IMG/VR virus record: IMGVR_UViG_3300036846_000472
Span: 1 to 43,748 of that record
Length of the DNA: 43,748 bases
Strand: one strand, 5' to 3'
Source of the DNA: a virus
Part shown: piece by piece, positions 39,704-43,748 of the stretch
Layout of the letters: every line of letters begins with the position of its first letter
How positions within the stretch are numbered: the stretch's first letter is position 1
Made by a program: the position numbers and the translations under genes
Notes under the pieces: generated by a model
Told to the model about the DNA's origin: nothing
The model's input: the letters and a program-made list of their open reading frames with translations, nothing else
The model's database searches: none

Positions 39704-39978
39704 CGCTCCTCCTTCTCCGGGTGGTACCGATCGACCGCCTCCGCGACGATCGCGCGCAAGCGCTCCGCCGCCTCCCTGCCCGCCTTGCCGAGGAGCTCGA
39801 GCTCGCCGGCGGAGACGAGGTGGCTCTCCCGCCACTCGAGGAACTCCTCCCGGTCGCTCAGGTCCGCGCGCCCGAAGTCGACGTCGTGGATCACGACCTC
39901 GGGCCCGAACCGGATGAACTCGTTGGAGAAGTCCGGGTCGCGCAGGACGATGATGATCGGCACCTCGCCGGCGCTCAT
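39700..39978 (-). CDS. Small protein of unknown function, minus-strand cluster gene 6
   Basis: A 92-residue product: strands with GEVPIIIVLRDPDFSNEFIR and VVIHDVDFGRADLSDREEFL, then a helix. Overlaps link it to both neighbours. No family is recognised. The acidic surface is typical for this cluster. Confidence 0.65.
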   Translation of the reverse strand: MSAGEVPIIIVLRDPDFSNEFIRFGPEVVIHDVDFGRADLSDREEFLEWRESHLVSAGELELLGKAGREAAERLRAIVAEAVDRYHPEKEER

Positions 39979-40409
39979 GCGACCTCGATCCCGACCGCGA
40001 CCGCGGACTCGATCAGGGAGTCCGGGTACGCGCTCCGGTCGTACTCACCATCCGCGACCCGGATGAACCTGACCGTCCCGCCCCATCCCGACTCCAGGTC
40101 GGGCCCGACGAGGATCGCCTCGACCGGCTCAGCCTCCCCCTCGAGGATCAGCGTGACCGCGTAGTTCGGGAGCAGCCCGACCACGTTCCAGAACGCGTCC
40201 GTCGACGCCTCGCCCGGGAACGAGAGCCACGGCGCCGCCGGCCCCTCGTCCTTCCCCGGGTTCGGCTCCACCGTCAGGTCGTCCAGGAGCTCAGTCGTCG
40301 CCGCCGTCCGCCACCGGACAACCGCGAGGCCCTCGTCCTCGTCAAGGCTCTCGACGTCCCCGAGGATCGCGGACGACCCCTCGCAGTAGACGACGTCTCC
40401 GACCTTCAC
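39975..40409 (-). CDS. Acidic protein of unknown function, minus-strand cluster gene 5
   Basis: A 144-residue strongly acidic product. An N-terminal SH3-like strand set (KVGDVVYCEGSSAILGDVES, GLAVVRWRTAAT) is followed by a strand-rich domain (YAVTLILEGEAEPVEAILVG, GGTVRFIRVADGEYDR). GTG 40409 was chosen because it overlaps the upstream stop by 4 bases; the frame extends further upstream with Arg/Pro-rich shadow sequence. No family is recognised. Confidence 0.65.
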   Translation of the reverse strand: MKVGDVVYCEGSSAILGDVESLDEDEGLAVVRWRTAATTELLDDLTVEPNPGKDEGPAAPWLSFPGEASTDAFWNVVGLLPNYAVTLILEGEAEPVEAILVGPDLESGWGGTVRFIRVADGEYDRSAYPDSLIESAVAVGIEVA

Positions 40410-40612
40410 GACGGCACCTCCATCAGGAGCGGGCGCTGCCCGAGGCTCTTCACGCTCCGCGGGTAGGGGAGCGCCTCGACCCGGACGTCGACGCCGTGGC
40501 GGTCGGAGAGCCACCGCTGGAACGTCGCGCGCGCCGCCGCCGGGTTCTGGGCGACGACGACGATCGAGTACGCCTTGAACCGACACGCGTAGAGCCAGGC
40601 GTCAACGATCAC
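40406..40612 (-). CDS. Small protein of unknown function, minus-strand cluster gene 4
   Basis: A 68-residue product: VIVDAWLYACRFKAYSIVVV, AARATFQRWLSDRHGVDVRV. One strand, helix, strand unit with a hydrophobic core. GTG 40612 overlaps the upstream gene by 11 bases; the earlier in-frame start would add an Arg-rich stretch inside that gene. No family is recognised. Confidence 0.6.
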   Translation of the reverse strand: MIVDAWLYACRFKAYSIVVVAQNPAAARATFQRWLSDRHGVDVRVEALPYPRSVKSLGQRPLLMEVPS

Positions 40613-40871
40613 GGCGCACCTCCTCCGCCGGCGCATCCGCCGGCACGAGCCACTCGTGGATCGGGCAGGTGTCGCCGGAGTGGTCGTAGAGCGCCGGCGA
40701 CCCGTCCTCGTTCCAGCCGTCCGCTACGCCCGAGCACTCCAGGCCGAGCTCGGCGCCGATCCGCGTCTCCGCGTCGATCAGCAGGTAGCGGTGGGGCGTG
40801 AGCGCCATGAGCTCATCAAGTAGCTGGAGCCGGCGCAGCGCGAGCCCGAGGTTCGACTCCGCCGCGCTCAC
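40602..40871 (-). CDS. Small protein of unknown function, minus-strand cluster gene 3
   Basis: An 89-residue product with a helical N-terminus (GLALRRLQLLDELMALTPHR), strands and a Cys/His tail (YDHSGDTCPIHEW). The GTG start overlaps the upstream stop. A metal site is possible from the C-P-I-H piece. No family is recognised. Confidence 0.6.
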   Translation of the reverse strand: MSAAESNLGLALRRLQLLDELMALTPHRYLLIDAETRIGAELGLECSGVADGWNEDGSPALYDHSGDTCPIHEWLVPADAPAEEVRRDR

Positions 40872-41455
40872 GACGGGAACCCTTCCGGGAGCTCGCCGTC
40901 GTTCGCCGGGATCGCCCGCTCGACGTCGTCAACGAGCCGGCCAAACGGGTCGTAGTCGTAGGCGGCGTCCATCCCCTCCTCCGCCTGTTCCGGGGAGTAG
41001 CCGCGGGCGATCAGCGTCCCGTAGACCAGTTGCGCGACCGGGTCGCCCGGGTAGAGGAGCTCCGCCCGCGCGTCGACGCCGGGCTCGACCGCGTCCACTG
41101 CCTCGTCAAGCAGGTCGAGCGCCCGGTCGATCGCGTCGGACGCGTCACGGTAGGCGTCCGCGTCGTCGCCCTCCGCGTCGGTCGCCGCGTAGACGTCCGA
41201 GCGTTCGGCCAGGTGCCGCCCGAGGATCGTCAACGTCCGCGCCGCTGTCGCCCGCGTCTCCGTCGACGGGTTCAGCGCCTCGATGATCGCGTCCAGCCGG
41301 GCCACCGCGTAGTCCACCGCGTCCCGCGCGGAGTGCGGGAACCCGAGCGCCTCCGGATCGGTCAGGGCTGTCCTCGCCTCCGACGCCCAGGTGTCGAGCA
41401 TCGTCGTCACCTTGCCGGGCTCACCGAATCGCCGGCTCGCGCGCCGCGCGGTCAT
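40868..41455 (-). CDS. Acidic helical protein of unknown function, minus-strand cluster gene 2
   Basis: A 195-residue product, largely helical and very acidic in its middle and end (AERSDVYAATDAEGDDADAY, AIDRALDLLDEAVDAVEPGV, DYDPFGRLVDDVERAIPAND). The basic first 15 residues are typical of the overlapping start; an internal ATG 18 codons in is an alternative. An acidic surface could mimic DNA, as in several phage anti-restriction proteins, but no homology supports this. Start ATG overlaps the upstream stop. Confidence 0.62.
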   Translation of the reverse strand: MTARRASRRFGEPGKVTTMLDTWASEARTALTDPEALGFPHSARDAVDYAVARLDAIIEALNPSTETRATAARTLTILGRHLAERSDVYAATDAEGDDADAYRDASDAIDRALDLLDEAVDAVEPGVDARAELLYPGDPVAQLVYGTLIARGYSPEQAEEGMDAAYDYDPFGRLVDDVERAIPANDGELPEGFPS

Positions 41456-41805
41456 TCGTCTCCACCTCCCACGCGCGCGGTGAGCTCAGAGGCCCACGAG
41501 CTCAGGACGCCGGCGTCAAGCCGGCCCAGGTCGTAGTTCAAGAACGTGCCGAACGCGCCCAGGACGTCGATCATCGCGTCCGAGGCGAGCGCGTCCGATG
41601 CCCAGTCGATCGGGCCGTCGACGTACGCCTGGAGCCCGTCCGCCAGCGCAAGGATCGCCGTCTCCGCTGGCTGGCCGAACCGGCCATCAAGGTAGTCCCC
41701 CACCGCCGCCAGGTGACCGCGCCTCCAGGGCGCATCAACCGACGTTGAAGGGAAGTTCTCGCTCGGCCTGGGTAGCAGCCGAAGCGCCGGATACTCGTCA
41801 CTCAA
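41452..41805 (-). CDS. Acidic protein of unknown function, minus-strand cluster gene 1
   Basis: A 117-residue product that begins the leftward cluster. TTG 41805 was chosen because GGAGGCGACC lies directly before it with GGAGG 5 bases away; ATG 41817 in the same frame is an alternative. It has helices with SDEYPALRLLPRPSENF, PAETAILALADGLQAYVDGP and FGTFLNYDLGRLDAGVLSSW. No family is recognised. The promoter is expected in the divergent region 41806-41901. Confidence 0.6.
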   Translation of the reverse strand: MSDEYPALRLLPRPSENFPSTSVDAPWRRGHLAAVGDYLDGRFGQPAETAILALADGLQAYVDGPIDWASDALASDAMIDVLGAFGTFLNYDLGRLDAGVLSSWASELTARVGGGDE

Positions 41806-41901
41806 GGTCGCCTCCATTCGTTGACAGGTACGTGGCAAATGGTACTTCCGGCCCCCCTGAGTACAGTTGTGATCGTGGACCGCGGGAGGCGCGCGACAAC
41901 C
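41806..41901. promoter_or_regulatory. Divergent promoter/operator region
   Basis: Lies between a leftward and a rightward operon. A perfect -35 hexamer TTGACA is at 41821-41826 on the plus strand, with TACTTC at 41843-41848 as a weak -10 (16-base spacer). GTAC occurs three times (41828, 41842, 41861). On the minus strand CACAACTGTACTC (41859-41871) matches 12 of 13 bases of the third copy of the 19-bp repeats near the PAS-HTH gene, so the same regulator may bind here. Confidence 0.55.
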
Positions 41902-42147
41902 ATGCGGCAGGCAGGCTACGAGGACGGGCTCGACGGCAGGCCGGCGGCGTTCCTCGAGCTCGACTACCAGCGCGGATGGCGCCGAGGCGTCAGCCAACGA
42001 CCGGGAGGGATCATGGCGAAGAGAGGGACAGCGAACTTCGGCGGCAAGAAGGCCCCGCCGTTCAAGAAGAAGGGCGCCGCACCGAAGGCGCCGGCGAAGC
42101 GCGCCGCCGCACCGAAGGCGCCGGCGAAGCGCGGCAAGGGGAAGTGA
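41902..42147 (+). CDS. Small basic protein with a possible second internal start
   Basis: From ATG 41902 (GGGAGG 12 bases upstream) 81 residues: first a short module AGYEDGLDGRPAAFLELDYQ followed by RGWRRG, familiar from small phage proteins; then a Lys/Ala/Pro-rich tail with the repeat PKAPAKRAAAPKAPAKRGKG. An internal in-frame ATG at 42013 has a better ribosome site (GGGAGGG 5 bases before) and would make only the 44-residue basic tail, so one gene may give two products. Binding to nucleic acid is likely from charge alone. Confidence 0.55.
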   Translation: MRQAGYEDGLDGRPAAFLELDYQRGWRRGVSQRPGGIMAKRGTANFGGKKAPPFKKKGAAPKAPAKRAAAPKAPAKRGKGK

Positions 42148-42151
42148 GCTC

Positions 42152-42451
42152 CTGAGCGTCGACGCGATCCGGTTACTCCACTCCCGGAGTGAGCTCGGCT
42201 ACACCAACCGGGTCGCGCAGGCGCTTCCCGAGGAGCCCGAGGCCGTCAGCGAAGCCGAACAGCGCTCCCTCACCCGGCAGGTGCACCGCGCGAAGGTCGC
42301 GCGCGACCAGCAGGCGATCCGCTCGTTCGCCGCCGGCGTCGAGCTCGAGCTCCGCGCGCTCGAGGACGCCCACCTCGAACCCAACCTCGCCGGCGACATA
42401 CGCGCGATCCGCCGCGTCGTAGATCGGATGAGGGGCAAGCTCGAAGGGTAG
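42152..42451 (+). CDS. Helical protein with apparent CTG start
   Basis: A 99-residue reading frame of good protein character (SVDAIRLLHSRSELGYTNRV, SEAEQRSLTRQVHRAKVARD, LELRALEDAHLEPNLAGDIR) with no ATG, GTG or TTG at its N-terminus. The first usable codon is CTG 42152, 4 bases after the previous stop, with a weak GGGAAGTGAG upstream. The length and clean helices suggest a real gene that automatic callers would miss or start late. Function unknown. Confidence 0.5.
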   Translation: MSVDAIRLLHSRSELGYTNRVAQALPEEPEAVSEAEQRSLTRQVHRAKVARDQQAIRSFAAGVELELRALEDAHLEPNLAGDIRAIRRVVDRMRGKLEG

Positions 42452-42557
42452 GGAGTAGGCTTCGGTTCGAGCCCGAGACGGTTCCGCCCCATATCCGCGG
42501 ACACGCACGTTGCTGTAGTCGACGTACGCCCTCGGGCCGATCGAGAAGGAGGCCCAG
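42452..42557 (+). other. Short intergenic region
   Basis: Holds a tRNA T-arm-like stem-loop (TTCGG-TTCGAGC-CCGAG, near 42461-42477) without any matching acceptor, D or anticodon arm, and a possible promoter element before the next gene (TTGCTG near 42511, GTACGC near 42523). Neither is convincing. Confidence 0.3.
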
Positions 42558-42809
42558 ATGGCTCTCACCGCGAAGCAGCGCAAGAAGCTCCCGAGCTCGG
42601 CGTTCGTCTACCCGAGCGTCCGGAAGTACCCGGTCCCCACGAAGGCGCAGGCGCGCAAGGCCGGCATCAGCGAGAAGCAGCGCATCCGGATTCACCGCGC
42701 CGCCAAGTCCTACGCCGCCCGCAAGTCAACGATGGGAACGCCGGCGAAGGTCAACGCCGTCGTCCACCGCCGCGGCCCACTCAAGCCGAGCGGGAGGAAG
42801 CGCAAGTGA
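42558..42809 (+). CDS. Small basic protein (DUF6582-like)
   Basis: An 83-residue basic protein with KLPSSAFVYPSVRKYPVPTK near the start, a pattern seen in short proteins and domains of actinophages (resembling DUF6582 as I recall it), and a helix-rich basic end. The ribosome site is AAGGAGG. It may bind nucleic acid. It begins a row of small genes before the HNH gene. Confidence 0.65.
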   Translation: MALTAKQRKKLPSSAFVYPSVRKYPVPTKAQARKAGISEKQRIRIHRAAKSYAARKSTMGTPAKVNAVVHRRGPLKPSGRKRK

Positions 42810-42907
42810 CCGTCCCCGGCGCCAAGGTCAGCATCCGAGTCAGCGACGTCGCGCTCGTCGTGATCGCCGTGTTCGTCGCGCTCGCCTACTTCTACGGGTG
42901 GGGATGA
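42806..42907 (+). CDS. 33-residue membrane protein
   Basis: GTG overlaps the previous stop and the stop overlaps the next ATG by 4 bases. The product is a short polar start and one membrane helix (SDVALVVIAVFVALAYFYGW). Function unknown; the tight overlaps argue it is real. Confidence 0.5.
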   Translation: MTVPGAKVSIRVSDVALVVIAVFVALAYFYGWG

Positions 42908-43089
42908 GCACCGTCCACGTCTACCCCGTCAACGACGCGATCGAGCACAACCGGGAAGGCGACGACTGCATCTGCGGGCCCGACACCGAGTACGTCGAGA
43001 ACGGCGGGAAGCTCATCGTCCACCACGCCCTCGACGGGCGCGAGTTCGCGGAACGCGGAGAGCCGCTCCCACAGGAGGCGGGTCAGTGA
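42904..43089 (+). CDS. Small phage protein with Cys pair
   Basis: A 61-residue product: VHVYPVNDAIEHNREGDDCI, then ENGGKLIVHHALDGREF. This Cys-x-Cys and H-H pattern is common in small actinophage proteins of unknown function and may bind metal. ATG 42904 overlaps the previous stop, which favours it over the GTG two codons upstream. Confidence 0.65.
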   Translation: MSTVHVYPVNDAIEHNREGDDCICGPDTEYVENGGKLIVHHALDGREFAERGEPLPQEAGQ

Positions 43090-43235
43090 CGCGCTTCGAG
43101 TGGGGCGCCAACGCATACGTCGACCACGAGGACTTCGATGACCGGAAGCCGAGCCCCGATCATCTGCGCCGTCTGGGGATGCGCCAACGCCGCCGTCTCA
43201 AGGGATGGACGATGCGACTCGCATCGCCGGCGTGA
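43086..43235 (+). CDS. Small protein overlapping the HNH gene
   Basis: A 49-residue frame from GTG (4-base overlap with the previous stop): TRFEWGANAYVDHEDFDDRK, then a basic end. It overlaps the HNH gene by 98 bases in another frame. The first 17 codons read well, and the rest may be shadow, so it could be a translational lead-in to the HNH gene. Confidence 0.4.
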   Translation: MTRFEWGANAYVDHEDFDDRKPSPDHLRRLGMRQRRRLKGWTMRLASPA

Positions 43236-43431
43236 AGGCGCGCGATGGCGCCAGCAGGCCAGGCGGGTCGTCGCTCGAGCGCATGGAGTCTGCGAGCTCT
43301 GCGGCAGGCGAAGCGCCAGGCTCTCGGCACACCACGTCCGCCCGCTCATCCTCGGCGGTGCGGAGCAGGTGACCGACGACGAGCTCCTCGCTGCCTGCCC
43401 CACATGCCAGAGAGGCGAGCAACCAGGGTGA
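43138..43431 (+). CDS. HNH-like endonuclease near the terminase
   Basis: A 97-residue protein. An N-terminal Cys/His site (ICAVWGCANA, GRCDSHRRR) precedes the HNH domain: CELCG (Cys52, Cys55), LSAHHVRPLILGG (His65, His66) and LLAACPTCQRGEQ (Cys87, Cys90). Zinc knuckles are intact, but the usual Asn and last His are replaced (Glu82 or near, Gln91), so activity is uncertain. On the circle it lies just before terS, the common HNH-TerS-TerL order in HK97-type cos phages where HNH proteins aid packaging. Confidence 0.8.
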   Translation: MTGSRAPIICAVWGCANAAVSRDGRCDSHRRREGARWRQQARRVVARAHGVCELCGRRSARLSAHHVRPLILGGAEQVTDDELLAACPTCQRGEQPG

Positions 43432-43442
43432 CCGAGTAGGGC

Positions 43443-43589
43443 ATGAGCGGCAAGCCCGGGCTCGTCCAGGTAGGCCAGCGCGAAGGCGCCGTCCCACTGC
43501 GGTACGCGGCCATCTGGCTCCTGCTGATGCTGGGGCTCTGGGCGGTCGTGGGTGTGGTGCTCTACGTCGTCGTGACTACCATCGCCTGA
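43443..43589 (+). CDS. 48-residue membrane protein
   Basis: A polar N-terminus (SGKPGLVQVGQREGAVPLRY) and one hydrophobic helix (AAIWLLLMLGLWAVVGVVLY) running to the end. No strong ribosome site. It fills the gap between the HNH gene and the packaging region. Function unknown. Confidence 0.5.
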   Translation: MSGKPGLVQVGQREGAVPLRYAAIWLLLMLGLWAVVGVVLYVVVTTIA

Positions 43590-43728
43590 CCTAAGCCGGC
43601 CCTGAGCCCATCAAGGCAACGCCGCCGGCTTTGCCGCCGCAGGCAACGCGCGCGGGTACGGGGTGGGACCCGATCGCGCTCGAAGTGCCGTGGGAGCTAG
43701 TGCTCCGCGAGAAAGGGCCGGAAAACAC
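43590..43728. promoter_or_regulatory. Gap before terS, candidate packaging (cos) region
   Basis: The gap between the membrane-protein gene and terS contains a repeated AGGCAACG (43614 and 43641) around a GC-rich inverted segment (GCCGGC-TTT-GCCGCC). HNH-type phages usually have their cos site just before terS, so this is the best place for it. It is an inference from position; no cut site can be read. Confidence 0.35.
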
Positions 43729-43732
43729 GTGA
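43631..43732 (+). CDS. Possible short ORF leading into terS
   Basis: A 33-residue frame from TTG 43631 with natural-looking protein at its end (DPIALEVPWELVLREKGPEN) and a stop overlapping the terS GTG by 4 bases. There is no ribosome site. The single-base difference between the end repeats changes its last residue. Possibly a coupling ORF, possibly chance. Confidence 0.3.
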   Translation: MPPQATRAGTGWDPIALEVPWELVLREKGPENT

Positions 43733-43748
43733 CCACGGAAATAGTTGT
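43700..43748. repeat. Terminal direct repeat, right copy
   Basis: Second copy of bases 1-49, with A instead of G at 43727. The terS GTG is at 43729-43731, matching position 30 at the left end, so the genome joins here. Confidence 0.9.

Noticed and set aside
42455-42490. tRNA-like T-arm (GGTTCGAGCCC)
   Set aside because: The stem and TTCGAGC loop fit a T-arm, but no acceptor, D or anticodon arms can be formed with the bases before it, which are coding.
42173-42583. Long minus-strand frame across 42173-42583
   Set aside because: Antisense shadow of the CTG-started gene and the start of the DUF6582-like gene, without a ribosome site.
1-43748. CRISPR array, transposon or rRNA/tRNA genes
   Set aside because: No spaced repeats of array type, no transposase motif and no tRNA or rRNA sequence were found; the only tandem repeats are the three 19-bp copies and the TTGCCGAGC set.

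Overview
The window is a near-complete, circularly assembled genome of a temperate, contractile-tailed phage (myovirus morphology). The last 49 bases repeat the first 49 with one mismatch, so the genome unit is about 43,699 bp. The DNA is very GC-rich, has many GTG starts and tightly packed genes that overlap by 1-4 bases (ATGA/GTGA), and has no tRNA genes. A phiC31-type serine integrase with a matching gp3-like directionality factor, zinc-finger small proteins typical of actinobacteriophages, and a secreted lysozyme of actinobacterial type all point to an actinomycete-like host. A Thermoleophilia-like soil lineage is possible, but that is only an inference.

Layout. 30-9529: packaging and head (TerS, TerL, SPP1-type portal, scaffold, HK97-fold capsid, connectors), then tail sheath, tube and frameshifted tail chaperones. 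9533-18347: tape measure, LysM protein, a hub fused to two peptidoglycan-hydrolase domains, a collagen-bearing spike, gp25/W, J, I and a collar-type tip protein. 18344-20378: lysis cassette with a CHAP endolysin and candidate holin, closed by a strong terminator at 20413-20460. 20460-22982, minus strand: lysogeny module with a PAS-domain/helix-turn-helix regulator and the large serine integrase, separated by a region with three 19-bp tandem repeats. 22983-33623: early genes, including a cluster of small zinc proteins, VRR-NUC and RecB-like nucleases, the directionality factor, and an AAA+ replication ATPase whose 3' end carries iteron-like repeats and a large hairpin. 33649-37480: a 7-deazaguanine DNA-modification operon (QueD, QueE, FolE, a ParB-like protein, a DpdA-type transglycosylase and an unknown protein). 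37557-39320: a basic DNA-binding protein and likely lysogenic-conversion membrane and secreted proteins. 39419-41805, minus strand: seven unknown, mostly acidic small proteins. 41902-43732: small basic and membrane proteins and an HNH protein leading back to the terminase.

The most interesting system is the base-modification operon. It encodes GTP to 7-carboxy-7-deazaguanine (FolE, QueD, QueE) and a DNA-inserting transglycosylase, but no QueC is visible, so the inserted base may be the carboxy form, or one changed by the unknown last gene. The ParB-like gene directly upstream of dpdA recalls the DpdA/DpdB pair of bacterial systems. The second highlight is the lysogeny regulator, which joins a PAS sensor fold to an excisionase-type HTH. 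It sits beside tandem repeats whose core recurs (12 of 13 bases) in the divergent promoter region at 41.86 kb, suggesting one regulator acting on two distant promoters.
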